Assembly: GCA_949358305.1 (NCBI GenBank)
Contig: OX442314.1
Coordinates: 61,699,369 to 61,763,368 of the forward strand
DNA length: 64,000 nucleotides
Reading direction: 5' to 3'
From: Strigamia acuminata
Taxonomy: Eukaryota > Arthropoda > Chilopoda > Geophilomorpha > Linotaeniidae
Made by a program: the position numbers and the translations under genes. A model generated the notes under the pieces. It did no database searches and had not been told where the DNA came from. It was given only the letters and a program-made list of their open reading frames with translations. Each line of letters starts with the position of its first letter. The stretch's first letter is position 1. Shown here one piece after another: positions 1 to 11,546 of this stretch.

Positions 1-591
1 ACCTTGTTGATATATGACCTTTGATGCAAGATCATTTGTTGTCGATATGCGCAGAATTCGACTTCTAGCAGTTTCTTGGTTTGTCCCAAAATTACGAGAT
101 CAAATTGCGTTTTGACCATGTTGAGGACGTCCATCGCATCTTCATGACGTTTGCCGAAAACGACGATATCGTCAAGGTATACGATCAAATACGCAATATT
201 CTTGAACTTGTAGACACAGTTGCACCAGTTGACATGTTGAAGACCAAGTTTTAATAAAGTCTCTTCCAATTCAATGCCCCATTCTTTTCCAGATTGGTGC
301 AATCCGTATATTGCTCTGAGTAACTTGCAGACATAATTCTCTTTGCCGTGAGAAACGAATCCTTTGGGTTGGCGCATGTAGATTGTCTTGTGTAGTTTGG
401 CATATAGGTAGGCGCATTTAACATCTGCCTGAACATACGACCATTTCAACATGCAAACGAGAAGCGTGAACATAAAGCGCACGATTGAAAAATCCACTAC
501 TGGTGAGAATGTCTCTTCATAAGATTCTTCATAGACTTGTGAAAAGCCCTGCGCCACGAGTCTTGCCTTGTATCGTGCAATCTCTTGCTGC
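1..591 (-). pseudogene. Copia element A, reverse transcriptase (C-terminal half, runs off the window)
   Basis: Minus-strand translation gives the Ty1/copia reverse transcriptase (RVT_2): the VAQGF motif near 555, FSPVVDF, the ADVKCAYLYAKL block, LLRAIYGLHQSG, and the catalytic YLDD at about 170-180. The frame stays open to position 1, so the rest of the RT and the RNase H lie outside the window. The upstream part of the same gene continues at 1243 after a foreign insertion at 592-1242. The element copies its RNA into DNA in cytoplasmic virus-like particles, but this copy is broken by the insertion. Family assignment is secure. Confidence 0.85.
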
Positions 592-1242
592 CGGTCGCCT
601 TCTGAAATGGAGCGCCGGACGGCTCGAAAAGCGGATCGTAGGGGCAGTCACGTACAAAGTGGGGGCCCCCACACCAGCATCTCCTTCCAGGTGAGCCACT
701 CTTGCCAAGTCTTTCCCTTGAAAGGCGGAAGGTTGCCCAACATTTGCTGTGCCATGGCGACGTCTCGAATTCGGCTTGCCTCGTGCCTTGTCTTTGAAGT
801 TCGATTTCGCCTGCACTTTTCTCTCCACGCCCCGCCAGGCGTAATACACCGAACGTCGCTGTGACCACTGCCGCAACGATCGCCGCTCACAAGCCGCTCC
901 CGAAACTACTTCACGACGAAAAGTGACCAAAACGGCCAGGAAATTCAGTCAATTCGAAAATGTCCACAAACATTCACCTTGTCAGATTACTGTGGCGCCC
1001 GTCCACAACTCGTGGATACCAGTGATTCATCCGGGCTGACAAACTCAACTCAGTAATTCCAGACAGGAGGAACACGCGTTGTTCCCTTCATTTATTCATT
1101 CAAAGTACACACTAGATTCTAGAATTTGGTTGTCACGGTTACATCATATTGTCACTCAATTCATTATTGACTATTACAATCAAAAGCAACTCAATTAACT
1201 ATATTGTTCACTTATCAATTTAGACAGCTGAACACAGCAGTT
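592..1242 (-). mobile_element. Short retroelement fragment inserted in copia A RT
   Basis: A block of about 651 bp separates two halves of the copia RT that join cleanly (...YTVKQ before, EIARYKARL after). The direct repeat CTGC at 588-591 and 1243-1246 is compatible with a 4-bp TSD. On the minus strand the block holds LTR- or leader-like AT-rich DNA, then an ATG at about 755 opening a gag-like stretch (LPPFKGKTWQEWLTWKEM). In another frame there is a zinc-knuckle-like CWCGGPHFVRDC. It looks like an internally deleted retroelement rather than an intact gene. The ends are not clear TG...CA LTR termini, so the type is tentative. Confidence 0.5.
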
Positions 1243-3153
1243 CTGCTTGACGGTGTAAATCCATTTGCACCCTATTATTTTGGTGTTGGGTGGTGGTGGG
1301 ACTAATTCCCAAACTTCACGTTCGTGCATTGTGTCTATTTCTTCACACATAGCTTGACTCCATTCTTTTTTTTTCGGTAAGTTGGCTATTTGTTCGAAGC
1401 ATGTAGGAATGTAAACCTCGAGATGGTTTGCTTCGAAGTCGATAGTCAAATCATCCAGGTCTAAGTCGAAATTGTCCGTTGTCACATTCGATTCAGACGG
1501 CTTCTTCTTTCTCTTGTCTTCAAAAAGGTGTTCTGGGACACGGAGATTGTGGTCTGCGCAATACCGCTTGACTTCCGGTATCGAACGTAATCTTGGCTTG
1601 TCATACCCCTCAATTGTGTATTCAATGTCCTTTTGTCCAGTTGGTCTTGTCTTTTTGGTCTTTTTCCAAACAAGTGCAGGTATTGTCGCAACTGGATTCA
1701 AAAGTGCTTGTCTGGGTTGTGGTAAAACATTTGGAAATTTCACTTCTGGTAAATTGGTTTGTAATTTCTCTTCTGGTAATCTGAACTTCAATTTCAGTTG
1801 AGGTAATTCTTCTTCTTCTCTCTTCTTAATTGGTTGTGGCGGGGGTAGCGGCGGCCTTATATCTTCATCTGAGTAATACTGACGATCATTATCGTTGTCC
1901 AAATTGTCATCTAAATTGTCAATAAATGTTGTGTATTTCTCTGGTAGGCCCAGCACGCCTTCAACTCCGCGGCTGCTTTCGACAAATTTCACATCACTTG
2001 TCTCGATGACTTTGGAAAAGTCTGGCAACCAAATTCTATAGCCCTTTGTAATCCTAGAGTATCCGAGCATAATTCCGTGCAGTCCTTTGTTGTCGATTTT
2101 TCCGTCTCGGACCTTTTTCTGCACAAAGCATAAACTTCCGAATTTTCGCAAATGACGCAAAGATGGTTTCCGATCATAATAAAGCTCCATTGGCGTCTTC
2201 TTCGAGTTGAGCTTTGCAATCCTGTTTCTCAAGTAATTAAATGTCAATATGGCTTTGCCCCAGAATCGGTGCTCCAATTGTGCATCATAAATGAGAGCTC
2301 GCATTCCGTTCGCCAAAGTTTGGTTTAATCGCTCAGAAACGCCGTTCTGCTGTGGCGTGTACGCATTGGTCCGCTCGTGAATTATTCCTTGCTCTTCAAG
2401 GTATTCTCCGAATTTGTTAGAGCAGAACTTCATCCCGTTGTCTGTGCGAATGGCGAGAATCGACTTTCCAAGTAGTCGCTCGATTCTCTTCGCATGTTTC
2501 CGAAATAAGTCGAATACTTCGTCTTTTCTCTTCATCAAATAGACGGTGGAGTAGCGGGAATAGTCATCCGTAATGGTGAGAAAGTACTTATTTCCCGAAA
2601 GCGTTTCTGTGCTAAACGCTCCGCACATGTCCATATGTAAGAGTTCCAGTGGCTGCTTCGATCTAATCCCTGGTATTGACTTATGAGAAACTGCTTTCTT
2701 TTTCGCCAAGCTGCACACGTCGCATTGTGTAATAGGAACATCCAAAAGTGGTAGTCCAATCACAGCGTCGCCTTTACTCATTCCTTGTACACTCGGGAAA
2801 TGAATGTGCCCTAATCGTTCGTGCCACAATCTTGCTTCTTCTGGATTTGATTTGGCTTTGCTTGAACTAGGTGGGTCGCCACTCTTCTGGTCACCCACGT
2901 TTGCTTTGTTCCTTTCCTTTTCTCTTAATTTGTCAAAATCGGGTTTCTGGTCGCTAAGCTTGATGTAGTATAGTCTGTCTTTCTTGACCCCTTCCATCAG
3001 CTTTCTTTTCCATTGCAGATCGTATATCTTCACCAAACCCGCACCAATAGCGACTCTGCATCGTGCTTCGTCAATACACGGCCCCGACAGTAAATTCCTT
3101 CGTAAATCAGTGTTATGGGGATTGTATCGTTCCCGACCAAACACATGATGCAA
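1243..3153 (-). pseudogene. Copia element A pol: GAG-pre-integrase, integrase, start of RT
   Basis: This is the middle of a Ty1/copia polyprotein. In order it shows the pre-integrase zinc region (HERLGHIHFP...CDVCSLAKKK), the rve integrase core (LHMDMCG as first Asp block, TDDYSRYSTVYL, RTDNGMKF as second Asp, QQNGVSERLN with the catalytic Glu), the copia-specific linker (GIMLGYSRITKGYRIW), and the first RT residues (KWIYTVKQ) before the insertion. The reading frame ending at 1195 runs into inserted DNA. The integrase is intact as seen, but the polyprotein is cut in the RT and frameshifted upstream toward the protease near 3125. Confidence 0.85.
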
Positions 3154-3287
3154 ACGTCTCCAACTCCTTGTATTTGGATTAGAGTTTTCTTATCCGCCTG
3201 ACTAATTGTTCCGCTCAGCTCTTTAAAATTGTGAAATTGACTTCTCTCTTTACAGAAATGTCCAGTCGCTCCTGTATCGTAAATCCA
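3100..3287 (-). pseudogene. Copia element A aspartic protease remnant
   Basis: Directly after the gag stop, the same minus-strand frame reads WIYDTGATGHFCKERSQF, the copia retropepsin active site (D-T-G-A). A TGA codon separates gag from this sequence. The frame then closes before joining the pol frame that starts at 3153, so at least one frameshift near 3125 is needed to reconnect protease and integrase. The copy is therefore probably dead, unless the stop is a readthrough site. Confidence 0.65.
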
Positions 3288-4280
3288 TCAGTTGCTGGCT
3301 TCACTACACTGCAACATTTCTTGTTCACTCAATTCTGTGAGAAATCCGACGTCTAGCATGTTGGTGTCGAGTTCCTCGACGGTATTTGTCTTCATGTTGT
3401 TATTTGGCGCCAATTGCAATTGCACTGTGCAATCTTTGGCCCAATGTCCATTTTGGTTGCAACGGAAACACGGCCCCCGTCCCGTTGATTCGGTGCTGTT
3501 TCCTCTGTAATTAGTGTTTCTTCCGCCTTTCCAACTTGATTTTCCCCCTTTTTGTCCCGTGTAATTCGCTTTATTGTTCTGATTATTGTTCTTTTGTTGG
3601 GATTTCGATGAATTGTCGCCAATTTTTGCACTTGTTGAACCTGGTCCTGTGCTGAACGCATCCACGATCGGTCCTTGGCCTATGTCTCGCCTTTGTTGCA
3701 CAAGTCTGCCCTCCTCGGCGACCAATTCGATTTCAACCTTTTCCAAGGTGAAATTAACGTCCTCCCACCTATAAATGGTTTGAACAATTGACTGGTATTC
3801 TTGTGGCAGATATCTAATCAGTTGAAAAGCCTGGTATAAGTCCTCTAATTTGTGTTTCACATCTGCTAATTTCTTCGCAGCATTTCGAATTTTTACAGCG
3901 AAAATACCAATCGTTTCCGTCGTTGGATCGTATTTGAGGCTGAAGAATTCGTCCAATAAACGTATTATCCTTGCCCTCGAGACCGGTTCGAAGTTGGTTT
4001 TCAACGTTTCCCAAGCTTTCTTGGCGTCTTCGATTCCATTAAGCAACTCATGATACTGTTCTTCTGTCGAGTAATAAATTAGGCTGAAAGCCCTTCCTTT
4101 GCGCAATTTGTAGTCAGACCGGTCGCGCCAAGACGCTCCTGGTGCCAACGCCTCCTCGGTTCCGTCTGTGAATCCCCAGCAACCGTGATGCATGAGGAGA
4201 ACCTTGATTTGTTGTTTCCAACTATCATAATTCAGTCTGTTCAACAGTGTGATTTTGCGCTCTAATTTGTCCGAATCCAT
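3288..4280 (-). CDS. Copia element A Gag (UBN2/DUF4219-type) with CCHC zinc knuckle
   Basis: A 330-residue Gag beginning MDSDKLERKITLLNRLNYDSWK, the usual start of copia Gag proteins. The middle is the UBN2 gag domain (KKAWETLKTNFEPVSRARIIRLLDEFFSLKYD...IRYLPQEYQS). The end carries a CX2CX4HX4C knuckle (CFRCNQNGHWAKDC, about residues 272-285) that binds the RNA genome. Gag forms the virus-like particle. The frame is uninterrupted although pol is damaged. A close relative is element E at 26940-28399. Confidence 0.85.
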   Translation of the reverse strand: MDSDKLERKITLLNRLNYDSWKQQIKVLLMHHGCWGFTDGTEEALAPGASWRDRSDYKLRKGRAFSLIYYSTEEQYHELLNGIEDAKKAWETLKTNFEPVSRARIIRLLDEFFSLKYDPTTETIGIFAVKIRNAAKKLADVKHKLEDLYQAFQLIRYLPQEYQSIVQTIYRWEDVNFTLEKVEIELVAEEGRLVQQRRDIGQGPIVDAFSTGPGSTSAKIGDNSSKSQQKNNNQNNKANYTGQKGGKSSWKGGRNTNYRGNSTESTGRGPCFRCNQNGHWAKDCTVQLQLAPNNNMKTNTVEELDTNMLDVGFLTELSEQEMLQCSEASN

Positions 4281-5265
4281 GATTGTCCAGTAACTCCTTT
4301 GTATTAACTAGGACTGTGCACATAAACTGCCTCAAAAACACTTTCAGTACTGGATAATCACAACAAATTGCAAAGTTGTGATGTTAGTTCGCTCTTAAAA
4401 TTATGTTAGTACAATATCCTATCACAGCACTAAACTAACAATAGTATTAACTAGTAATATTCGAAAATAAACACGAAAATTGTTCATAAATGTGATGTTT
4501 TCTCTTCGCAAATTGCCCGCTCGTTTCTCGTCGTTTCAAATCCGTTTTGTTCACGTCGTTCCACAACAATTTCGGTTCACACTTCACGTGTGGTTGACTG
4601 CAACAGTCGTCGTCGTATCCTATACGTTTCTCGGCCGAAATCCTCGTCACGTTAACGACACGTATTGCGCCTCGCAATATGGGAACAAATTTTCCAAAAC
4701 GAAAAGAAAAATCGTTTAAACAAAATCTTTTATAGTTTTTCGAACCCGTTGTTGTTCCTGTGTGGCTTGTTGACTGCTTTCTGCCGCCCAATCTCGAATT
4801 TCCTCGCACAAACACAGACTGGTTGTTTCTCATATGGGCGCCGCCATTTTGGATGAAAATGATGAATTTTACTAGTGACCTCCAAAATGAAGCTGACTTC
4901 CCAGAATGACTCCATACGTTTTTCCTTCGATATTTCGGCCCATAACCTTGTTAATTTATAGTGGAAATTTACGTAAATTGTTCTTATTTGCAGTGGTGTG
5001 AAAAACATCTGTTGTGATGAGAAATAAGCGCCATCTTTATGTGTCTGAAGCAGAACAGCAAGTAACATTTATTGTCCAGTCATGTAACTGGGAAAACATA
5101 AACAACGCCCCTTTTGGGCAAAATACACAAGTTGTATGTAAACAAATACTGCAGCCAATCGTGCAGTTGAATCAGTACACAAATAAACAAGTGTAAATAA
5201 TACAAAGGATGTCATTGCTTGATGATACGATTCAACAGCATATTAAAGCCTAACAAAAAAAACGT
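4281..5265. other. Copia A leader and presumed 5' LTR region; no gene seen
   Basis: This AT-rich stretch lies upstream of copia A gag. ORFs here are short and unconvincing. A TG...CA bounded segment on the minus strand (about 5202 to 5008) holds an AATAAA and could be the 5' LTR, but I found no second copy in the window and no primer-binding site next to it. Confidence 0.35.
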
Positions 5266-6199
5266 TAAGAACTGGTCAAGAAGACGTTAAGCACAGGGCT
5301 CGGGGCTCCGGGCTCGGGGCTCGGGGATCGGGGCTCGGGGATCGGAGCTCGTGGTTTCAAAATAAAAACCCACAAAATTGCACAAGAATCTACAAAATCC
5401 ACAACAATCTACAAAATCCACAAAATTCCACAAAAATCCACAGAAAACCACAAAAATCCACAAAAATCCACAAAAATCCACAAAAATCCACAAAAATCCA
5501 CAGAAAACCACGAAAATCCACAAAAATCCACAAGCACAAGTCAAGAAGACGTTAAACACAGGTCAAAAAATCGTTAAGAACTGGTCAAGAAGACGTTAAG
5601 CACACGGCTCAGGGCTCGGGGCTCGGGGCTCGGGGCTCGGGGCTCGGGGCTCGGGGCTCGGGGCTCGGAGCTCCAAAATAAAACCCACAAAATTCTACAA
5701 GAATCTACAAAATCCACAAAAATCTACAAAATCCACAAAAATCTACAAAATCCACAAAAATCTACAAAATCCACAAAATTACACAAAAATCCACAAAAAT
5801 CCAAAGAAAACCACAAAAATCTACAAAAATTCACAAAAATCTACAAAATTCACAAAAATCCACAGGAAACCACAAAAATCCACAAAAATCCACAAGCACA
5901 AGTCAAGAAGACATTAAGCACTGATCAAAAAAACGTTAAGAACTGGTCAAGAAGACGTTAAGCACAGGGCTCGGGGCTCCGGGCTCGGGGCTCGGGGCTC
6001 GGGGCTTGGGGCTCGGGGCTCAAGGCTCCGGGCTCGGGGCTCCAAAATAAAAACCCACAAAATTCCACAAGAATCTACAAAATCCACAAAAATCTACAAA
6101 ATCCACAAAATTACACAAAAATCCACAAAAATCCACAAAAATCCACAGAAAACCACAAAAATTCACCGGGAAAAATCGAAAATCCATCGGGGCTTGGGG
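5266..6199. repeat. Composite minisatellite (GGGCTC-rich blocks alternating with AAAATCCAC arrays)
   Basis: About three copies of a 300-360-bp unit: GTTAAGAACTGGTCAAGAAG, then tandem GGGGCTC heptamers, then CCAAAATAAAAACCCAC, then a run of 10-bp AAAATCCACA or AAAATCTACA steps, then ACAAGCACAAGTCAAGAAG. The unit is GC-rich at one end and A-rich at the other. Long ORFs here are low-complexity artefacts of the 10-mer. The array stops exactly where the 5' LTR of copia B begins and resumes beyond its truncated 3' LTR. Confidence 0.85.
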
Positions 6200-6745
6200 T
6201 GTCAACATTTAGTAAATAAAGAGTTGTTCATTAGTTGAAATGTCGTGCATTAACAATGTGAAAAATAACCATTGTTATATCTAATTGTCATATTTTATTT
6301 GCAGTGTGGAAAATAGTTTGATTTACTGTTGATATGATTAAAGAAAGCTTTTGTTTATTTTTGATCTTAAGAGCTTGGGCAATTGTTGTATTTATTTGTG
6401 TGCCCCATATAAATGTATTAATTTATTTGATTCAAATGACAATTGCCTTTTATGTATATAAAATTAATGTATTTGAATTTGTTAGATCAATCACAAACAT
6501 TCAGATATGTATGTGATTGATCTATGCTTTTTGTATTGTAATAGGATTATTTATGATGCAAACATTTATGATTTATTCTGTACTTATACATAATATCTGT
6601 ATCCTATGGTTTGAGATTATATTCTGTATCTGGTTTGAGAGTGCAAAAATGGCTGCCTCCAGTCCTGTATCAAGCTGCAAATAAATGGCTCAACATTTTC
6701 CTTTTTACCAAGTGTAAGTAAGTTTAATTCATCATAATTTACTTT
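6200..6745 (+). repeat. 5' LTR of copia B (right end approximate)
   Basis: Positions 6200-6433 match the 3' LTR at 24849-25082 almost base for base. Beyond 6433 only this copy remains. A polyadenylation-like AATAAA lies near 6680. The right end is estimated; no clear primer-binding site was found. Confidence 0.6.
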
Positions 6746-7152
6746 GTTTATTGGCACTATAAGCACAGAAGTGCGGCCACAACATTTGCCGGTGATTTTT
6801 GGACGTTTGGTGCAATTACGGAACATTTCTGTTCGCACCGCAAATCGCGTGCATTTCATGCCCTGGACGACGCCCCGGCTGCCGCCGACGTGTACGCCGA
6901 TTCCCGTCCAAATCGAAATTTCGGAATTTCGTAATTTTCACCAGAATTGCGAGTTGCGCACCGCTTCCATTGCGCATACAGGTCAGCAGTCGTCCACAGG
7001 TCATCAATTGGTACAAGAGGATGGTTTGGCTGCTGACCACACCTGGAAAATTGCCCAATGACCATTTTGGGCAATAAAAGGTAAAAATTTTGATTTTTAC
7101 AATTTTTGGAACTTTTTCTGCCATGTTCTTATTAAATTTGCAGAATTCCACC

Positions 7153-7271
7153 ATGGCTGAGAAGGATATCACCAAGTCAGCGTCTGCAGGCATCACCAAG
7201 CTGGATAAAGTGAATTATATCCAGTGGGCCATAGATGTACAGCTTTTATTAGAAGAAAAAGGACTTTGGCC
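7153..7271 (+). pseudogene. Copia B Gag, N-terminal piece
   Basis: ATG at 7153 in a strong context (CCACCATGG). It reads MAEKDITKSASAGITKLDKV and on to ...LLEEKGLWP, the conserved N-terminus of copia Gag. The frame is cut at 7271 by B2. The next residues (AIRKQEAPDPATASQD) resume at 19903 after the duplicated TGGCC, so excising B2 would restore the reading frame. Confidence 0.8.
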
Positions 7272-7458
7272 TGTGAGTCTATTACGATCCGATTTAGGTT
7301 AAAGCAAAGGTAAGATTAGTTTATTTCAATCAAAACAATATGGCATACAGTGGGGATTAGCGGGAGCCAATCCGTTAACCCCTTACAAGACGGAACGCCC
7401 CCTACGGTAGGGAGGCTGACTACGGACAGGAGACGGATTCCGGTGTCCGGGAGTCACA
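7272..7458 (-). repeat. B2 LTR, left copy (3' LTR)
   Basis: 187 bp, TGTGAGTC...GAGTCACA, next to the TSD TGGCC. It pairs with 19712-19897 with a handful of differences. In the minus orientation it is the 3' LTR, preceded by a G-rich polypurine tract. Confidence 0.8.
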
Positions 7459-7715
7459 CGCCCCCCCAGAAAAAGGACAATCGGCCCTTGATTGCGATGT
7501 TGCGAAAAAGGAGTCAAACGAGCGTGCGGATGGTACGGGCTGGCGTGATTTTTTCCGATTACCTCGAACGGCCTAGAAAAGATCGGACGCAGAGCAAAGG
7601 GCCTGGAAAGCGTTTTCTTCACATCCCGATGCGCACTTTCGTCCTTAGCGTCGTCACGTGAAATGTCGCAGCGTTGCTTGGAAGCGAGGCGATGGTTGCG
7701 AGCGACCACTGTTCT
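7459..7715. other. B2 3' internal segment; no gene seen
   Basis: Sequence between the B2 3' LTR and a solo LTR, ending in the duplicated GTTCT (7711-7715). ORFs across it have no recognisable domain. Confidence 0.5.
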
Positions 7716-8258
7716 TGTAGCAGAGGAGTGCGCAAAATATCGGCAAATTGCCGACTGGAAGCGTAGAAAATAAGGCGTGAATGCCGCAAAAATGGCGTCG
7801 TGCGACCCGCACGAACGTTCGCAAAACGATTTGACAAAGCGCGCGACTTACGGTCGCTTATATGCGCGAAATAGCACCTAATGTGCTTTAAAACAAAGTG
7901 AATACTTAAAATAATAAACTATGTTTAATAAAAACGAAATACATTACAATGGGTTCCATTTCTTAATTGGAGAAAAGGTCAAAGCTGCACACCATCGTGT
8001 GCGGCGCCATGTTGGAAAATGAATCATACATCGAAGTCACTCTGGTGCCGATAATTTACATTAGGAAAACATCAAAAAGAACAAATCATATCGAATACTG
8101 AAGCAATGGTACGGTATCTCGTACGTGACAACATCAAATGAATATAAACATTAGAAACAGTAAACAAATAAACAATATAAACGAAATATCGGAATAAATA
8201 CAATATATACGACGTAAATAATTAACATCGATCATAATAAACGGTCTTTAGACCAACA
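7716..8258 (-). repeat. Solo LTR (copia D-like family) inside B2
   Basis: 543 bp bounded by TGTAGCAGAGG and TTTAGACCAACA, flanked by the perfect 5-bp TSD GTTCT (7711-7715 and 8259-8263). The ends match the LTRs of copia D (29234 and 35941) and the solo LTR at 18041, but the interior is diverged. It has no internal region: the product of LTR-LTR recombination. Orientation is taken from copia D. Confidence 0.85.
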
Positions 8259-8263
8259 GTTCT

Positions 8264-8760
8264 TGCCGTGTGCCCCTCGTTGATGTTCTCAACGATAGGT
8301 GCGTCATTAGAAATGGAAAAGTCACACTCGACGTCGAAACTCGGTCCAGGAGGTGCGCTGACAGCAAAGGTAACAAAATTGCACATGCGAACCTCGTTAG
8401 ATGCGTCCTTCTGTTTGATGAAATTTGCTGACTTCGTACGCTGACGTTCCTTGTTTATGGTAATTGTGCCGCCCGACTCGGTGCACCACGACATGTGTTC
8501 TGCGATTTGTCCACGATACAATCGCTGCGAATCAGGCACACGTTTGCCCCCTGATCGAAAATTGTTTCGACCGTGCGTTGCGCTTCCGTCACGTATACAT
8601 CGACGATCGAGAATCCGATGCTCGGATATTTCGAGTAAAATGTGCATAAAACGAGCGGAGTGAGCTCAGCGGGAGCGGGGTCAAACGTCCTGGGCTGCGG
8701 ACAAGTGTGTGCAGTGTGGCCCCATGCTTGGCAACGATAGCACTGCGTCTTCATGATGTC
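8264..8760 (-). pseudogene. B2 zinc-knuckle and aspartic-protease remnant
   Basis: The minus strand reads MKTQCYRCQAWGHTAHTC, a CX2CX4HX4C nucleocapsid knuckle, then about 60 residues later VETIFDQGANVCLI, a retropepsin-like active site with DQG in place of the usual DSG or DTG. Upstream (higher coordinates) the gag continues at 19086 beyond gypsy C, where the duplicated GTCGC marks the break. Downstream it is cut by the solo LTR at 8258. No RT follows. Confidence 0.65.
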
Positions 8761-8765
8761 GTCGC

Positions 8766-8907
8766 TGTGGTGTAGATGTATTAATGACACGCATGGGTTG
8801 ATGTGTAACATAAGATAGCTTTATTCATCGGGTCAGGTGTTTATATTACCTGGCGGCACATGACTGATCAGTGTCGCCACCTAGTGACATAACATACAAA
8901 TACAACA
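8766..8907 (-). repeat. Gypsy C LTR 1 (outer 3' LTR)
   Basis: 142 bp starting TGTGGTGTAGATG and ending AATACAACA. It differs from LTR 2 and LTR 3 by one missing G and at least two substitutions. The TSD GTCGC lies immediately outside. Confidence 0.9.
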
Positions 8908-9109
8908 TCACTTCTTTTTTCCTAAAGTCCCAAACAATAAACAATAAAACAAAGTAATGACAATAAATAAATGATTATGATTATACAATATTTTCTCAGG
9001 CCTGAGTTTGTTCTAGAACATCTATATAAACAACTAAACACTTAGCATTAACAAACTGAAAAACTCTTTACAACACTTTACAACATTCCACTTAAGTCAA
9101 ATCTCGGAT

Positions 9110-10236
9110 GACTCTTTGCTGCTCTCGGGCGCGGTGATCGCGGGGGTGGTGGTGGTTTCGGCACTCGTGGACCCTTTGGTGCGCCTCGCCCTCGTGATGG
9201 TTGCACGACCGGAAGTTGTGGTGGTGACCCTTCTGGTTGCGCTACGACGTCTGGAATCGTTTTCTCAACCGTCTCTGGCTCTGGAATTACGTCTACGTCT
9301 GGAACCGCCTCTGTCTCCGGTGTGGAATTGGGTGTTGTTTCCAGTATGCTATCGTCTGCTTCTAAATACCGTCTAACATGTGAAATGAATCACGCAATTC
9401 TTTTTCTTATTCTGCACGGTCATTATTTCTTTGTGAAATGCAGCATCAAGCTTGTGTTTACGAATCTTTGAGAATAAAACTATGTCCCCTATTCGAATGC
9501 TGCTTTGCTCTGACTTCCGCACGCGATCTGCATATAATTTCGATTTCTCCTTTTCGACTTCATCTTTCGCTCGGACCGCTCTAAACAGTTTTCCTTTCTC
9601 CACCTTGGAAATCTGTGGCAATTTGGTTCTCATCTTTCGCATGGTCATCAATTGGAATGGCGAACTTCCCGTCGTTCTGTGTTCTGTGCTCCTGTACGAC
9701 TGTAGAAATTCGCCAAGGGCGCGCTTCCAGTCTTTGCCCTTCACTTCGGCGGCACAAAATGCCTTAACAAATGACTTGTTAAGTCTTTCAACTGTGCCAT
9801 TGGCCGAAGGCCAGTATGGCGTGACACACCGATGATTAATGCCACACTCTTCGATAAACAGTCGAAATGTCTCGGAAATGAACTGAGGTCCGTTGTCGGA
9901 CACGATGGACTCCGGAATGCCCCAACAATCGAAAATATCACGTAGCCACGCGATTATTTGATCCGCTGTAGTTGACTTTAGAATTTTGGCTTCTGGCCAT
10001 CTCGAAAAATAATCTACGACAACCACGATTGAATTCCCGTCATGAAAAGGGCCGCAAATGTCGATTGCAACATCTCTCCATGGTCCTTTGGGCAATGGAG
10101 TGCTTATTATCGGTTCCGATCGCTCCGTTCTTCCTCCGAATTGACAAGCACGACACTCTCGAATGGTTTTTTCAACTTCTTCATCCACACTGGGCCACCA
10201 GACCTTTTCGCGTAAACGTTGTTTTGTGCGAACCAT
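9110..10236 (-). pseudogene. Gypsy C unit 1 integrase (truncated C-terminus)
   Basis: The H2C2 zinc region tail (ECRACQFGG), then the rve core: DICGPF with the first Asp, VSDNGPQF with the second Asp, and NGTVERLNKS with the Glu. A 35-bp deletion relative to unit 2 at about 9383 shifts the frame, so the protein ends CVIHFTC and loses the tail still readable at 9110-9372. At its start a deletion of about 127 bp (near 10270, flanked by the microhomology CTCG) removes the H2C2 His pair and separates it from RNase H. Confidence 0.8.
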
Positions 10237-10277
10237 TCTTTGATGTCCTTGGTGGGCCAGTAAAATGACTATGGTCC

Positions 10278-11543
10278 TTAAGCTCGAATCTCCTCATTCG
10301 CAGCTGACATTTTCTCTATTTCCGCGAGTGTTATGGCCATTGGCACCGCGTTTTCAAGTACAAAATGAACGTGGCGTTTGCTTTCCCCTGCAATCATCTT
10401 GCCCTCGTCCAATGGAAGCATTCTGGATAACGCATCAGCAATGTTCGTTGATCCTGGCTTGTGACGTATTTTGAACTCAAATGGTTGGAGGCGGAGTACC
10501 CATCGTTCGATACATGCGGACGGCTTCGATCGGGTGGAATATATAACCTCGAGTGCTTTGTGGTCAGTTATGAGTTGGAACTGATTTCCGATGAGAAAAA
10601 TTCTAAATTTTTCGCAGCCCCAAACGACTGCGAGGGCTTCTCGTTCGGTTTGCGAGTATCTTCGCTCGACGCTGGACAAAGTCCTACTCGCGTAGGCGAC
10701 TGGCTTCTTCTCGCCGTCTGTCTGCCGTTGGATGAGCACAGCGCCAAGTCCGACTGGGGACGCGTCGACAACAAGCTGCGTCTCGACTCCCTTCTTGAAA
10801 AACGCCAACGTCTCGGCGGAGCACATTGCTCTCTTCAAACGTTCAAAAGCGCTCTTTTGTCTGTCTCCCCATCGAAACACGCTGTCCTTTCTTGCCACCT
10901 CACGGAGGGGCTCGGCAATCGACGCACAGTCGGGAATGTAGCGCGCACAAAAATTAACAAGGCCGAGGAAACTTCTCACCTCAGTCTCGTTCTTCGGCGC
11001 TACTGTCTGCTTTACCGCTAAAACCTTTTGTTCGGCGATGGAAATGCCATCTTTCGAGATGACATGACCCAAAAAGTCCAATCGATCGAGTCCGAAGCAA
11101 CATTTCTTCAGATTAAGTGTCAGTCCATTGTCACTCAAGATTTGGAGAACCTTTTTTAGCCGTTCATCGTGTTCCTGCACGGTCCGTCCGTGGACGATGA
11201 TATCATCAAGTGAATTCTTCGTACCGGCGCAGCCCTCCAACAAAGTCTGTATTATACGCTGGTACTCTTCGGGGGCTGACGCCACGCCGAAGAACAAGCG
11301 TTTATACCTGTATAAACCTCTGTGTGTCACAAAAACGGTGTATCTTTGCGATGATTCGCGCAACGGGATCTGGAGATAACCCCAGCGGCAATCCAGTTTC
11401 GTTATGATTTCAGCACCGTCGATTTCGTCCAGAATTTCTTCAATCGTCGGCAGGGGATGTCGGCATCTTTTGATAGCCTCGTTCACGGCGCGCATATCGA
11501 GACAGATGCGCACGGACCCATCCGGTTTGGCCACTGGAACCAT
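10278..11543 (-). pseudogene. Gypsy C unit 1 reverse transcriptase and RNase H
   Basis: Starts PMVPVAKPDGSVRICLDMRAVN, followed by KLDCRWGYLQIPL, FFGVASAPEEYQRI, the catalytic SLDDIIVHG (Y/F-x-DD site, here L-D-D), the thumb (FLGHVISKDGI), then RNase H (VVDASPVGLGAVLIQ, YSQTEREALAV, TDHKALEVI) and IADALSRM. A TAG at 11544-11546 breaks the join to gag-protease, where unit 2 has a Ser codon (WVSPMVPVA). One C-to-A class change on the minus strand accounts for it. Confidence 0.85.
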
Positions 11544-11546
11544 CGG

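Noticed and set aside
4447-4833. A 128-codon minus-strand ORF upstream of copia A gag as an extra gene
   Set aside because: No domain, overlapped by ORFs in other frames, and located in the LTR/leader region.
5266-6199. CRISPR-like regular repeats
   Set aside because: The repeats are short, adjoining and variable, with no constant repeat/unique spacer alternation, and the genome is eukaryotic. It is a minisatellite.
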